From positions 62,001-126,000 of the forward strand of contig JBAIAA010000735.1 of assembly GCA_037893245.1 (NCBI GenBank): 64,000 nt of DNA, read 5' to 3'. This DNA is from Crossaster papposus (taxonomy: Eukaryota > Echinodermata > Asteroidea > Velatida > Solasteridae). Positions 47,325-60,800 of the stretch are shown here, in pieces. Below the pieces are notes generated by a model. That model worked only from the letters and a program-made list of their open reading frames with translations, made no database searches and was not told where the DNA came from. Made by a program: the position numbers and the translations under genes. How positions within the stretch are numbered: position 1 is the stretch's first letter; the number at the start of each line of letters is the position of its first letter.

Positions 47325-47394
47325 CGCAGTGGCGTAGTGGGAGCGTGCTGGGCCCATAACCCAGAGGTCCGAGGATCAAAACCTCGCTCTGCTA
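47325..47394 (+). pseudogene. Edge copy of cassette a/c with a 2-nt acceptor deletion
   Basis: CAT anticodon, intact anticodon stem CTGGG/CCCAG and intact T stem, but the 5' acceptor reads CGCAGTGG where other copies have CGCAGAGTGG. The acceptor therefore loses two bases. The D arm is GCGTAGTGGGAGCG. It is the first full cassette of the array. Confidence 0.65.
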
Positions 47395-47496
47395 AAGTGG
47401 CAACTTTGCTTCACTGTTATTCAAATTCAATAAATATTTTGGGGTGTTTATAGAATGTCTGATTTCATTTTGTTTGCTGTTTCTAAATTTACATGA

Positions 47497-47568
47497 GGCA
47501 GAGTGGCGCAGTGGAAGCGTGCTGGGCCCATAACCCAGAGGTCCGAGGATCGAAACCTTGCTCTGCTA
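47497..47568 (+). tRNA. Best-preserved initiator tRNA-Met gene (CAT) in the window
   Basis: All arms pair. Acceptor GGCAGAG pairs with CTCTGCT (only G1-U72 is a wobble), the D stem is GCGC/GCGT with a full AGTGGAA loop, the anticodon arm is CTGGG-CCCATAA-CCCAG, and the T arm is CGAGG-ATCGAAA-CCTTG with one G-U pair. A box TGGCGCAGTGG and B box GGATCGAAACC are both intact. A73 is present, and TTTTT follows after 5 nt. Eukaryotic initiators normally have A1-U72, so G1-U72 is the one questionable feature. It lies at the inner edge of the right array, outside the homogenised dimeric units whose b copies lost a D-loop G and acceptor pair 5-68. Confidence 0.85.
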
Positions 47569-47573
47569 ACAAG

Positions 47574-47578
47574 TTTTT
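47574..47578 (+). terminator. Pol III T5 terminator of the edge initiator tRNA
   Basis: TTTTT begins 6 nt after the tRNA 3' end. Equivalent T4-T5 runs follow a, b, c and d cassettes throughout both arrays. Confidence 0.7.
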
Positions 47579-47603
47579 GGTAATATTTACTTGAGGTACT
47601 CGA

Positions 47604-47675
47604 CTCAGAGTGACGAAGTGGACACTTTCTTGGTCAGTAACCGAGAGGTCGGATGACCACAACCTCGGTCTGCTC
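47604..47675 (+). pseudogene. Edge X copy, least decayed
   Basis: GAAGTGG and GAGAGGTCGG are kept here where later X copies have AAAGTAGA and GAGAGTTYGG. This copy is therefore closest to the initiator tRNA (52 of 72 identical). The anticodon position reads AGT. Confidence 0.7.
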
Positions 47676-47724
47676 AGGATAATTATTTCCTTGATAGTGA
47701 TTTCATTTTCATTAAAAATAGTTA

Positions 47725-47796
47725 CGCAGAGTGGTGCAGTGGGAGCATGCCGGGCCCATAACCCAGAGGCCCGAGGACCGAAACTTCGCTCTGCTA
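47725..47796 (+). tRNA. Edge cassette a, 72-nt form (CAT)
   Basis: It lacks the extra D-loop G of the array a copies (GGTGCAGTGGGAGCATG). The anticodon stem is CCGGG/CCCAG with one mismatch, and the T stem CGAGG/CTTCG has a weak pair. The T loop ACCGAAA is kept. A T5 run follows. Confidence 0.6.
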
Positions 47797-47898
47797 AAGA
47801 GGTATTTTTGCTTCACTGTTATTCAAATTTAATAAATATTTTAGAATGTTTTTAGAATGTCTGCTTTCATTTTGTTTGCATTTTCTAAATTTACATGA

Positions 47899-47970
47899 GG
47901 CATAGTGGCGCTTTTGAAACGTGCTGGGCCCATAACCCAGAGGTCCGAGGATCGAAACCTCGCTCTGCTA
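47899..47970 (+). pseudogene. Edge cassette b with destroyed D arm
   Basis: The D region reads GGCGCTTTTGAAACGTG, so the A box is lost and the 3' D stem is weakened. The anticodon and T arms are intact. Confidence 0.65.
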
Positions 47971-48001
47971 ACAAGTTTTTGGTATGACATGAGGTACTCG
48001 A

Positions 48002-48073
48002 CTCGGAGTGACAAAGTAGACACTTTCTTGGTCAGTAACCGACAGTTCGGATGATCACAACCTCGGTCTGCTC
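48002..48073 (+). pseudogene. X copy leading into the first dimeric unit
   Basis: 72-nt X relic with ACCGACAGTTCGG, where the usual sequence is ACCGAGAGTTCGG. Confidence 0.6.
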
Positions 48074-48297
48074 AGGATAATTTTGTATTTGATAGGGATT
48101 TCATTTTCATTAAAAAATAGTTACGCAGAGTAGTGCAGCGGGAGCGTGATGGGCCCATAGCCCAGAGGTCCGAGGACCAAAACCTCGCTTTGCTAACTAG
48201 GTATTTTTGCTTCACTGCTATTCACATTTAATAAATATTGTAGAATGTTTTTAGAATGTCTGCTTTCATTTTGTTTGCATTTTCTAAATTTACATGA

Positions 48298-48369
48298 GGC
48301 ATAGTGGCGCAGTTGAAGCGTGCTGGGCCCATAACCCAGAGGTCCGAGGATCGAAACCTCGCTCTGCTA
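48298..48369 (+). tRNA. First regular cassette b of the right array (CAT)
   Basis: Same sequence class as the left-array b: GGCATAG acceptor start, AGTTGAA D loop, CCCATAA anticodon loop, ATCGAAA T loop. T5 follows. It starts the regular 802-bp periodicity. Confidence 0.75.
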
Positions 48370-48698
48370 ACAAGTTTTTGGTATGACATGAGGTACTCGA
48401 CTCGGAGTGACAAAGTAGACACTTTCTTGATCAGTACCCGAGAGTTTGGTTGACCACAACCTCGGTCTGCTCAGGATAATTATTTCCTTGAAAGTGATTT
48501 CATTTTCATTACAAATAGTTACGCAGAGTGGTGCAGTGGGAAGCGTGATGGGCCCATAACCCAGAGGCCCGAGGACCAAAACCTCGCTCTGCTAAAGAGG
48601 TATTTTTGCTTCACTGTTATTCAAATTTAATAATTATTTTAGAATGTTTTTAGAATGTCTGCTTTTATTTTGTTTGTTGTTTTTCTAAATTTACATGA

Positions 48699-48772
48699 GG
48701 CATGGTGGCGCAGTGGAAGCTTGCTGGGCCTATAACCCAGAGTGCCGAGAAAAAAAAAACCTCGTTCTGCTG
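48699..48772 (+). pseudogene. Cassette d with a 10-base A run in the T arm
   Basis: Anticodon TAT as in all d copies. GCCGAGGATCAAAACCTCG of other copies is replaced by GCCGAG, ten A residues in place of the next stretch, then CCTCG, which removes the T-stem 5' half and the B box. Confidence 0.65.
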
Positions 48773-51731
48773 CTAATAAGTTTTTGGTATGACTTGAAGT
48801 ACTCGACTCAGAGTGACAAAGTAGACCCTTTCTTGGTCAGTAACCGAGAGTTCGGATGATCACAACCTCGGTCTGCTCAGGATAATTTTGTATTTGATAG
48901 GGATTTCATTTTCATTAAAAATAGTTACGCAGAGTAGTGCAGCGGGAGCGTGATGGGCCCATAGCCCAGAGGTCCGAGGACCAAAACCTCGCTTTGCTAA
49001 CTAGGTATTTTTGCTTCACTGCTATTCACATTTAATAAATATTGTAGAATGTTTTTAGAATGTCTGCTTTAATTTTGTTTGCATTTTCTAAATTTACATG
49101 AGGCATAGTGGCGCAGTTGAAGCGTGCTGGGCCCATAACCCAGAGGTCCGAGGATCGAAACCTCGCTCTTCTAACAAGTTTTTGGTATGACATGAGGTAC
49201 TCGACTCGGAGTGACAAAGTAGACACTTTCTTGGTCAGTACCCGAGAGTTTGGTTGACCACAACCTCGGTCTGCTCAGGATAATTATTTCCTTGAAAGTG
49301 ATTTCATTTTCATTACAAATAGTTACGCAGAGTGGTGCAGTGGGAAGCGTGATGGGCCCATAACCCAGAGGCCCGAGGACCGAAACCTCGCTCTGCTAAA
49401 GAGGTATTTTTGCTTCACTGTTATTCAAATTTAATAATTATTTTAGAATGTTTTTAGAATGTCTGCTTTTATTTTGTTTGTTGTTTTTCTAAATTTACAT
49501 GAGGCATGGTGGCGCAGTGGAAGCTTGCTGGGCCTATAACCCAGAGTGCCGAGGATCAAAACCTCGTTCTGCTGCTAATAAGTTTTTGGTATGACTTGAA
49601 GTACTCGACTCAGAGTGACAAAGTAGACCCTTTCTTGGTCAGTAACCGAGAGTTCGGATGATCACAACCTCGGTCTGCTCAGGATAATTGTGTATTTGAT
49701 AGGGATTTTATTTTCATTAAAAATAGTTACGCAGAGTAGTGCAGCGGGAGCGTGATGGGCCCATAACCCAGAGGTCCGAGGACCAAAACCTCGCTTTGCT
49801 AACGAGGTATTTTTGCTTCACTGCTATTCACATTTAATAAATATTGTAGAATGTTTTTAGAATGTCTGCTTTCATTTTGTTTGCATTTTCTAAATTTACA
49901 TGAGGTATAGTGGCGCAGTTGAAGCGTGCTGGGCCCATAACCCAGAGGTCCGAGGATTGAAACCTCGCTCTGCTAACAAGTTTTTGGTATGACATGAGGT
50001 ACTCGACTCGGAGTGACAAAGTAGACACTTTCTTGGTCAGTACCCGAGAGTTTGGTTGACCACAACCTCGGTCTGCTCAGGATAATTATTTCCTTGAAAG
50101 TGATTTCATTTTCATTACAAATAGTTACGCAGAGTGGTGCAGTGGGAAGCGTGATGGGCCCATAACCCAGAGGCCCGAGGACCGAAACCTCGCTCTGCTA
50201 AAGAGGTATTTTTGCTTCACTGTTATTCAAATTTAATAATTATTTTAGAATGTTTTTAGAATGTCTGCTTTTATTTTGTTTGTTGTTTTTCTAAATTTAC
50301 ATCAGGCATGGTGGCGCAGTGGAAGCTTGCTAAGCCTATAACCCAGAGTGCCGAGGATCAAAACCTTGTTCTGCTGCTAATAAGTTTTTGGTATGACTTG
50401 AAGTACTCGACTCAGAGTGACAAAGTAGACCCTTTCTTGGTCAGTAACCGAGAGTTCGGATGATCACAACCTCGGTCTGCTCAGGATAATTTTGTATTTG
50501 ATAGAGATTTCATTTTCATTAAAAATAGTTACGCAGAGTAGTGCAGCGGGAGCGTGATGGGCCCATAGCCCAGAGGTCCGAGGACCAAAACCTCGCTTTG
50601 CTAATTAGGTATTTTTGCTTCACTGCTATTCACATTTAATAAATATTGTAGAATGTTTTTAGAATGTCAGCTTTCATTTTGTTTGCATTTTCTAAATTTA
50701 CATGAGGCATAGTGGCGCAGTTGAAGCGTGCTGGGCCCATAACCCAGAGGTCCGAGGATCGAAACCTCGCTCTGCTAACAAGTTTTTGGTATGACATGAG
50801 GTACTCGACTCGGGGTGACAAAGTAGACACTTTCTTGGTCAGTACCCGAGAGTTTGGTTGACCACAACCTCGGTCTGCTCAGGATAATTATTTCCTTGAA
50901 AGTGATTTCATTTTCATTACAAATAGTTACGCAGAGTGGTGCAGTGGGAAGCGTGATGGGCCCATAACCCAAAGGCCCGAGGACCGAAACCTCGCTCTGC
51001 TAAAGAGGTATTTTTGCTTCACTGTTATTCAAATTTAATAATTATTTTAGAATGTTTTTAGAATGTCTGCTTTTATTTTGTTTGTTGTTTTTCTAAATTT
51101 ACATGAGGCATGGTGGCGCAGTGGAAGCTTGCTGGGCCTATAACCCAGAGTGCCGAGGATCAAAACCTTGTTCTGCTGCTAATAAGTTTTTGGTATGACT
51201 TGAAGTACTCGACTCAGAGTGACAAAGTAGACCCTTTCTTGGTCAGTAACCGAGAGTTCGGATGATCACAACCTCGGTCTGCTCAGGATAATTTTGTATT
51301 TGATAGGGATTTCATTTTCATTAAAAATAGTTACGCAGAGTAGTGCAGCGGGAGCGTGATGGGCCCATAGCCCAGAGGTCCGAGGACCAAAACCTCGCTT
51401 TGCTAATTAGGTATTTTTGCTTCACTGCTATTCACATTTAATAAATATTGTAGAATGTTTTTAGAATGTCAGCTTTCATTTTGTTTGCATTTTCTAAATT
51501 TACATGAGGCATAGTGGCGCAGTTGAAGCGTGCTGGGCCCATAACCCAGAGGTCCGAGGATCGAAACCTCGCTCTGCTAACAAGTTTTTGGTATGACATG
51601 AGGTACTCGACTCGGGGTGACAAAGTAGACACTTTCTTGGTCAGTACCCGAGAGTTTGGTTGACCACAACCTCGGTCTGCTCAGGATAATTATTTCCTTG
51701 AAAGTGATTTCATTTTCATTACAAATAGTTA

Positions 51732-51803
51732 CGCAGAGTAGTGCAGCGGGAGCGTGATGGGCCCATAACCAAAAGGCCCGAGGACCGAAACCTCGCTCTG
51801 CTA
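51732..51803 (+). pseudogene. Chimeric cassette: c-type 5' half, a-type 3' half
   Basis: It sits where an a copy is expected but begins CGCAGAGTAGTGCAGCGGG like c and continues with the GGCCCGAGGACCGAAACC of a. It is one base shorter than a, which explains the 801-bp step here. The 3' anticodon stem reads CCAAA, so the arm is broken. The next a copy (52533) shares the CCAAA change. Confidence 0.7.
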
Positions 51804-54800
51804 AAGAGGTATTTTTGCTTCACTGTTATTCAAATTTAATAATTATTTTAGAATGTTTTTAGAATGTCTGCTTTTATTTTGTTTGTTGTTTTTCTAAATT
51901 TACATGAGGCATGGTGGCGCAGTGGAAGCTTGCTGGGCCTATAACCCAGAGTGCCGAAGATTAAAACCTCGTTCTGCTGCTAATAAGTTTTTGGTATGAC
52001 TTGAAGTACTCGACTCAGAGTGACAAAGTAGACCCTTTCTTGGTCAGTAACCGAGAGTTCGGATGATCACAACCTCGGTCTGCTCAGGATAATTGTGTAT
52101 TTGATAGGGATTTTATTTTCATTAAAAATAGTTACGCAGAGTAGTGCAGCGGGAGCGTGATGGGCCCATAACCCAGAGGTCCGAGGACCAAAACCTCGCT
52201 TTGCTAACGAGGTATTTTTGCTTCACTGCTATTCACATTTAATAAATATTGTAGAATGTTTTTAGAATGTCAGCTTTCATTTTGTTTGCATTTTCTAAAT
52301 TTACATGAGGCATAGTGGCGCAGTTGAAGCGTGCTGGGCCCATAACCCAGAGGTCCGAGGATCGAAACCTCGCTCTGCTAACAAGTTTTTGGTATGACAT
52401 GAGGTACTCGACTCGGGGTGACAAAGTAGACACTTTCTTGGTCAGTACCCGAGAGTTTGGTTGACCACAACCTCGGTCTGCTCAGGATAATTATTTCCTT
52501 GAAAGTGATTTCATTTTCATTACAAATAGTTACGCAGAGTGGTGCAGTGGGAAGCGTGATGGGCCCATAACCAAAAGGCCCGAGGACCGAAACCTCGCTC
52601 TGCTAAAGAGGTATTTTTGCTTCACTGTTATTCAAATTTAATAATTATTTTAGAATGTTTTTAGAATGTCTGCTTTTATTTTGTTTGTTGTTTTTCTAAA
52701 TTTACATGAGGCATGGTGGCGCAGTGGAAGCTTGCTGGGCCTATAACCCAGAGTGCCGAAGATTAAAACCTCGTTCTGCTGCTAATAAGTTTTTGGTATG
52801 ACTTGAAGTACTCGACTCAGAGTGACAAAGTAGACCCTTTCTTGGTCAGTAACCGAGAGTTCGGATGATCACAACCTCGGTCTGCTCAGGATAATTGTGT
52901 ATTTGATAGGGATTTTATTTTCATTAAAAATAGTTACGCAGAGTAGTGCAGCGGGAGCGTGATGGGCCCATAACCCAGAGGTCCGAGGACCAAAACCTCG
53001 CTTTGCTAACGAGGTATTTTTGCTTCACTGCTATTCACATTTAATAAATATTGTAGAATGTTTTTAGAATGTCTGCTTTCATTTTGTTTGCATTTTCTAA
53101 ATTTACATGAGGTATAGTGGCGCAGTTGAAGCGTGCTGGGCCCATAACCCAGAGGTCCGAGGATTGAAACCTCGCTCTGCTAACAAGTTTTTGGTATGAC
53201 ATGAGGTACTCGACTCGGAGTGACAAAGTAGACACTTTCTTGGTCAGTACCCGAGAGTTTGGTTGACCACAACCTCGGTCTGCTCAGGATAATTATTTCC
53301 TTGAAAGTGATTTCATTTTCATTACAAATAGTTACGCAGAGTGGTGCAGTGGGAAGCGTGATGGGCCCATAACCCAGAGGCCCGAGGACCGAAACCTTGC
53401 TCTGCTAAAGAGGTATTTTTGCTTCACTGTTATTCAAATTTAATAATTATTTTAGAATGTTTTTAGAATGTCTGCTTTTATTTTGTTTGTTGTTTTTCTA
53501 AATTTACATGAGGCATGGTGGCGCAGTGGAAGCTTGCTGGGCCTATAACCCAGAGTGCCGAAGATTAAAACCTCGTTCTGCTGCTAATAAGTTTTTGGTA
53601 TGACTTGAAGTACTCGACTCAGAGTGACAAAGTAGACCCTTTCTTGGTCAGTAACCGAGAGTTCGGATGATCACAACCTCGGTCTGCTCAGGATAATTGT
53701 GTATTTGATAGGGATTTTATTTTCATTAAAAATAGTTACGCAGAGTAGTGCAGCGGGAGCGTGATGGGCCCATAACCCAGAGGTCCGAGGACCAAAACCT
53801 CGCTTTGCTAACGAGGTATTTTTGCTTCACTGCTATTCACATTTAATAAATATTGTAGAATGTTTTTAGAATGTCTGCTTTCATTTTGTTTGCATTTTCT
53901 AAATTTACATGAGGTATAGTGGCGCAGTTGAAGCGTGCTGGGCCCATAACCCAGAGGTCCGAGGATTGAAACCTCGCTCTGCTAACAAGTTTTTGGTATG
54001 ACATGAGGTACTCGACTCGGAGTGACAAAGTAGACACTTTCTTGGTCAGTACCCGAGAGTTTGGTTGACCACAACCTCGGTCTGCTCAGGATAATTATTT
54101 CCTTGAAAGTGATTTCATTTTCATTACAAATAGTTACGCAGAGTGGTGCAGTGGGAAGCGTGATGGGCCCATAACCCAGAGGCCCGAGGACCGAAACCTT
54201 GCTCTGCTAAAGAGGTATTTTTGCTTCACTGTTATTCAAATTTAATAATTATTTTAGAATGTTTTTAGAATGTCTGCTTTTATTTTGTTTGTTGTTTTTC
54301 TAAATTTACATGAGGCATGGTGGCGCAGTGGAAGCTTGCTGGGCCTATAACCCAGAGTGCCGAAGATCAAAACCTCGTTCTGCTGCTAAAAAGTTTTTGG
54401 TATGACTTGAAGTACTCGACTCAGAGTGACAAAGTAGACCCTTTCTTGGTCAGTAACCGAGAGTTCGGATGATCACAACCTCGGTCTGCTCAGGATAATT
54501 GTGTATTTGATAGGGATTTTATTTTCATTAAAAATAGTTACGCAGAGTAGTGCAGCGGGAGCGTGATGGGCCCATAACCCAGAGGTCCGAGGACCAAAAC
54601 CTCGCTTTGCTAACGAGGTATTTTTGCTTCACTGCTATTCACATTTAATAAATATTGTAGAATGTTTTTAGAATGTCTGCTTTCATTTTGTTTGCATTTT
54701 CTAAATTTACATGAGGTATAGTGGCGCAGTTGAAGCGTGCTGGGCCCATAACCCAGAGGTCCGAGGATCGAAACCTCACTCTGCTAACAAGTTTTTGGTA

Positions 54801-57800
54801 TGACATGAGGTACTCGACTCGGAGTGACAAAGTAGACACTTTCTTGGTCAGTACCCGAGAGTTTGGTTGACCACAACCTCGGTCTGCTCAGGATAATTAT
54901 TTCCTTGAAAGTGATTTCATTTTCATTACAAATAGTTACGCAGAGTGGTGCAGTGGGAAGCGTGATGGGCCCATAACCCAGAGGCCCGAGGACCGAAACC
55001 TCGCTCTGCTAAAGAGGTATTTTTGCTTCACTGTTATTCAAATTTAATAATTATTTTAGAATGTTTTTAGAATGTCTGCTTTTATTTTGTTTGTTGTTTT
55101 TCTAAATTTACATGAGGCATGGTGGCGCAGTGGAAGCTTGCTGGGCCTATAACCCAGAGTGCCGAGGATCAAAACCTCGTTCTGCTGCTAATAAGTTTTT
55201 GGTATGACTTGAAGTACTCGACTCAGAGTGACAAAGTAGACCCTTTCTTGGTCAGTAACCGAGAGTTCGGATGATCACAACCTCGGTCTGCTCAGGATAA
55301 TTGTGTATTTGATAGGGATTTTATTTTCATTAAAAATAGTTACGCAGAGTAGTGCAGCGGGAGCGTGATGGGCCCATAACCCAGAGGTCCGAGGACCAAA
55401 ACCTCGCTTTGCTAACGAGGTATTTTTGCTTCACTGCTATTCACATTTAATAAATATTGTAGAATGTTTTTAGAATGTCTGCTTTCATTTTGTTTGCATT
55501 TTCTAAATTTACATGAGGTATAGTGGCGCAGTTGAAGCGTGCTGGGCCCATAACCCAGAGGTCCGAGGATCGAAACCTCACTCTGCTAACAAGTTTTTGG
55601 TATGACATGAGGTACTCGACTCGGAGTGACAAAGTAGACACTTTCTTGGTCAGTACCCGAGAGTTTGGTTGACCACAACCTCGGTCTGCTCAGGATAATT
55701 ATTTCCTTGAAAGTGATTTCATTTTCATTACAAATAGTTACGCAGAGTGGTGCAGTGGGAAGCGTGATGGGCCCATAACCCAGAGGCCCGAGGACCGAAA
55801 CCTCGCTCTGCTAAAGAGGTATTTTTGCTTCACTGTTATTCAAATTTAATAAATATTTTAGAATGTTTTTAGAATGTCTGCTTTTATTTTGTTTGTTGTT
55901 TTTCTAAATTTACATGAGGCATGGTGGCGCAGTGGAAGCTTGCTGGGCCTATAACCCAGAGTGCCGAAGATCAAAACCTCGTTCTGCTGCTAATAAGTTT
56001 TTGGTATGACTTGAAGTACTCGACTCAGAGTGACAAAGTAGACCCTTTCTTGGTCAGTAACCGAGAGTTCGGATGATCACAACCTCGGTCTGCTCAGGAT
56101 AATTGTGTATTTGATAGGGATTTTATTTTCATTAAAAATAGTTACGCAGAGTAGTGCAGCGGGAGCGTGATGGGCCCATAACCCAGAGGTCCGAGGACCA
56201 AAACCTCGCTTTGCTAACGAGGTATTTTTGCTTCACTGCTATTCACATTTAATAAATATTGTAGAATGTTTTTAGAATGTCTGCTTTCATTTTGTTTGCA
56301 TTTTCTAAATTTACATGAGGTATAGTGGCGCAGTTGAAGCGTGCTGGGCCCATAACCCAGAGGTCCGAGGATCGAAACCTCACTCTGCTAACAAGTTTTT
56401 GGTATGACATGAGGTACTCGACTCGGAGTGACAAAGTAGACACTTTCTTGGTCAGTACCCGAGAGTTTGGTTGACCACAACCTCGGTCTGCTCAGGATAA
56501 TTATTTCCTTGAAAGTGATTTCATTTTCATTACAAATAGTTACGCAGAGTGGTGCAGTGGGAAGCGTGATGGGCCCATAACCCAGAGGCCCGAGGACCGA
56601 AACCTCGCTCTGCTAAAGAGGTATTTTTGCTTCACTGTTATTCAAATTTAATAAATATTTTAGAATGTTTTTAGAATGTCTGCTTTTATTTTGTTTGTTG
56701 TTTTTCTAAATTTACATCAGGCATGGTGGCGCAGTGGAAGCTTGCTAAGCCTATAACCCAGAGTGCCGAGGATCAAAACCTTGTTCTGCTGCTAATAAGT
56801 TTTTGGTATGACTTGAAGTACTCGACTCAGAGTGACAAAGTAGACCCTTTCTTGGTCAGTAACCGAGAGTTCGGATGATCACAACCTCGGTCTGCTCAGG
56901 ATAATTGTGTATTTGATAGGGATTTTATTTTCATTAAAAATAGTTACGCAGAGTAGTGCAGCGGGAGCGTGATGGGCCCATAACCCAGAGGTCCGAGGAC
57001 CAAAACCTCGCTTTGCTAACGAGGTATTTTTGCTTCACTGCTATTCACATTTAATAAATATTGTAGAATGTTTTTAGAATGTCTGCTTTCATTTTGTTTG
57101 CATTTTCTAAATTTACATGAGGTATAGTGGCGCAGTTGAAGCGTGCTGGGCCCATAACCCAGAGGTCCGAGGATTGAAACCTCGCTCTGCTAACAAGTTT
57201 TTGGTATGACATGAGGTACTCGACTCGGAGTGACAAAGTAGACACTTTCTTGGTCAGTACCCGAGAGTTTGGTTGACCACAACCTCGGTCTGCTCAGGAT
57301 AATTATTTCCTTGAAAGTGATTTCATTTTCATTACAAATAGTTACGCAGAGTGGTGCAGTGGGAAGCGTGATGGGCCCATAACCCATAGGCCCGAGGACC
57401 GAAACCTCGCTCTGCTAAAGAGGTATTTTTGCTTCACTGTTATTCAAATTTAATAATTATTTTAGAATGTATTTAGAATGTCTGCTTTTATTTTGTTTGT
57501 TGTTTTTCTAAATTTACATGAGGCATGGTGGCGCAGTGGAAGCTTGCTGGGCCTATAACCCAGAGTGCCGAAGATCAAAACCTCGTTCTGCTGCTAATAA
57601 GTTTTTGGTATGACTTGAAGTACTCGACTCAGAGTGACAAAGTAGACCCTTTCTTGGTCAGTAACCGAGAGTTCGGATGATCACAACCTCGGTCTGCTCA
57701 GGATAATTGTGTATTTGATAGGGATTTTATTTTCATTAAAAATAGTTACGCAGAGTAGTGCAGCGGGAGCGTGATGGGCCCATAACCCAGAGGTCCGAGG

Positions 57801-60800
57801 ACCAAAACCTCGCTTTGCTAACGAGGTATTTTTGCTTCACTGCTATTCACATTTAATAAATATTGTAGAATGTTTTTAGAATGTCTGCTTTCATTTTGTT
57901 TGCATTTTCTAAATTTACATGAGGTATAGTGGCGCAGTTGAAGCGTGCTGGGCCCATAACCCAGAGGTCCGAGGATCGAAACCTCACTCTGCTAACAAGT
58001 TTTTGGTATGACATGAGGTACTCGACTCGGAGTGACAAAGTAGACACTTTCTTGGTCAGTACCCGAGAGTTTGGTTGACCACAACCTCGGTCTGCTCAGG
58101 ATAATTATTTCCTTGAAAGTGATTTCATTTTCATTACAAATAGTTACGCAGAGTGGTGCAGTGGGAAGCGTGATGGGCCCATAACCCAGAGGCCCGAGGA
58201 CCGAAACCTCGCTCTGCTAAAGAGGTATTTTTGCTTCACTGTTATTCAAATTTAATAATTATTTTAGAATGTTTTTAGAATGTCTGCTTTTATTTTGTTT
58301 GTTGTTTTTCTAAATTTACATGAGGCATGGTGGCGCAGTGGAAGCTTGCTGGGCCTATAACCCAGAGTGCCGAGGATCAAAACCTCGTTCTGCTGCTAAT
58401 AAGTTTTTGGTATGACTTGAAGTACTCGACTCAGAGTGACAAAGTAGACCCTTTCTTGGTCAGTAACCGAGAGTTCGGATGATCACAACCTCGGTCTGCT
58501 CAGGATAATTGTGTATTTGATAGGGATTTTATTTTCATTAAAAATAGTTACGCAGAGTAGTGCAGCGGGAGCGTGATGGGCCCATAGCCCAGAGGTCCGA
58601 GGACCAAAACCTCGCTTTGCTAATTAGGTATTTTTGCTTCACTGCTATTCACATTTAATAAATATTGTAGAATGTTTTTAGAATGTCAGCTTTCATTTTG
58701 TTTGCATTTTCTAAATTTACATGAGGCATAGTGGCGCAGTTGAAGCGTGCTGGGCCCATAACCCAGAGGTCCGAGGATCGAAACCTCGCTCTGCTAACAA
58801 GTTTTTGGTATGACATGAGGTACTCGACTCGGGGTGACAAAGTAGACACTTTCTTGGTCAGTACCCGAGAGTTTGGTTGACCACAACCTCGGTCTGCTCA
58901 GGATAATTATTTCCTTGAAAGTGATTTCATTTTCATTACAAATAGTTACGCAGAGTGGTGCAGTGGGAAGCGTGATGGGCCCATAACCCAAAGGCCCGAG
59001 GACCGAAACCTCGCTCTGCTAAAGAGGTATTTTTGCTTCACTGTTATTCAAATTTAATAATTATTTTAGAATGTTTTTAGAATGTCTGCTTTTATTTTGT
59101 TTGTTGTTTTTCTAAATTTACATGAGGCATGGTGGCGCAGTGGAAGCTTGCTGGGCCTATAACCCAGAGTGCCGAGGATCAAAACCTTGTTCTGCTGCTA
59201 ATAAGTTTTTGGTATGACTTGAAGTACTCGACTCAGAGTGACAAAGTAGACCCTTTCTTGGTCAGTAACCGAGAGTTCGGATGATCACAACCTCGGTCTG
59301 CTCAGGATAATTTTGTATTTGATAGGGATTTCATTTTCATTAAAAATAGTTACGCAGAGTAGTGCAGCGGGAGCGTGATGGGCCCATAGCCCAGAGGTCC
59401 GAGGACCAAAACCTCGCTTTGCTAATTAGGTATTTTTGCTTCACTGCTATTCACATTTAATAAATATTGTAGAATGTTTTTAGAATGTCAGCTTTCATTT
59501 TGTTTGCATTTTCTAAATTTACATGAGGCATAGTGGCGCAGTTGAAGCGTGCTGGGCCCATAACCCAGAGGTCCGAGGATCGAAACCTCACTCTGCTAAC
59601 AAGTTTTTGGTATGACATGAGGTACTCGACTCGGAGTGACAAAGTAGACACTTTCTTGGTCAGTACCCGAGAGTTTGGTTGACCACAACCTCGGTCTGCT
59701 CAGGATAATTATTTCCTTGAAAGTGATTTCATTTTCATTACAAATAGTTACGCAGAGTGGTGCAGTGGGAAGCGTGATGGGCCCATAACCCAGAGGCCCG
59801 AGGACCGAAACCTCGCTCTGCTAAAGAGGTATTTTTGCTTCACTGTTATTCAAATTTAATAATTATTTTAGAATGTTTTTAGAATGTCTGCTTTTATTTT
59901 GTTTGTTGTTTTTCTAAATTTACATGAGGCATGGTGGCGCAGTGGAAGCTTGCTGGGCCTATAACCCAGAGTGCCGAGGATCAAAACCTCGTTCTGCTGC
60001 TAATAAGTTTTTGGTATGACTTGAAGTACTCGACTCAGAGTGACAAAGTAGACCCTTTCTTGGTCAGTAACCGAGAGTTCGGATGATCACAACCTCGGTC
60101 TGCTCAGGATAATTGTGTATTTGATAGGGATTTTATTTTCATTAAAAATAGTTACGCAGAGTAGTGCAGCGGGAGCGTGATGGGCCCATAACCCAGAGGT
60201 CCGAGGACCAAAACCTCGCTTTGCTAATGAGGTATTTTTGCTTCACTGCTATTCACATTTAATAAATATTGTAGAATGTTTTTAGAATGTCTGCTTTCAT
60301 TTTGTTTGCATTTTCTAAATTTACATGAGGTATAGTGGCGCAGTTGAAGCGTGCTGGGCCCATAACCCAGAGGTCCGAGGATTGAAACCTCGCTCTGCTA
60401 ACAAGTTTTTGGTATGACATGAGGTACTCGACTCGGAGTGACAAAGTAGACACTTTCTTGGTCAGTACCCGAGAGTTTGGTTGACCACAACCTCGGTCTG
60501 CTCAGGATAATTATTTCCTTGAAAGTGATTTCATTTTCATTACAAATAGTTACGCAGAGTGGTGCAGTGGGAAGCGTGATGGGCCCATAACCCAGAGGCC
60601 CGAGGACCGAAACCTCGCTCTGCTAAAGAGGTATTTTTGCTTCACTGTTATTCAAATTTAATAATTATTTTAGAATGTTTTTAGAATGTCTGCTTTTATT
60701 TTGTTTGTTGTTTTTCTAAATTTACATGAGGCATGGTGGCGCATTGGAAGCTTGCTGGGCCTATAACCCAGAGTGCCGAAGATCAAAACCTCGTTCTGCT

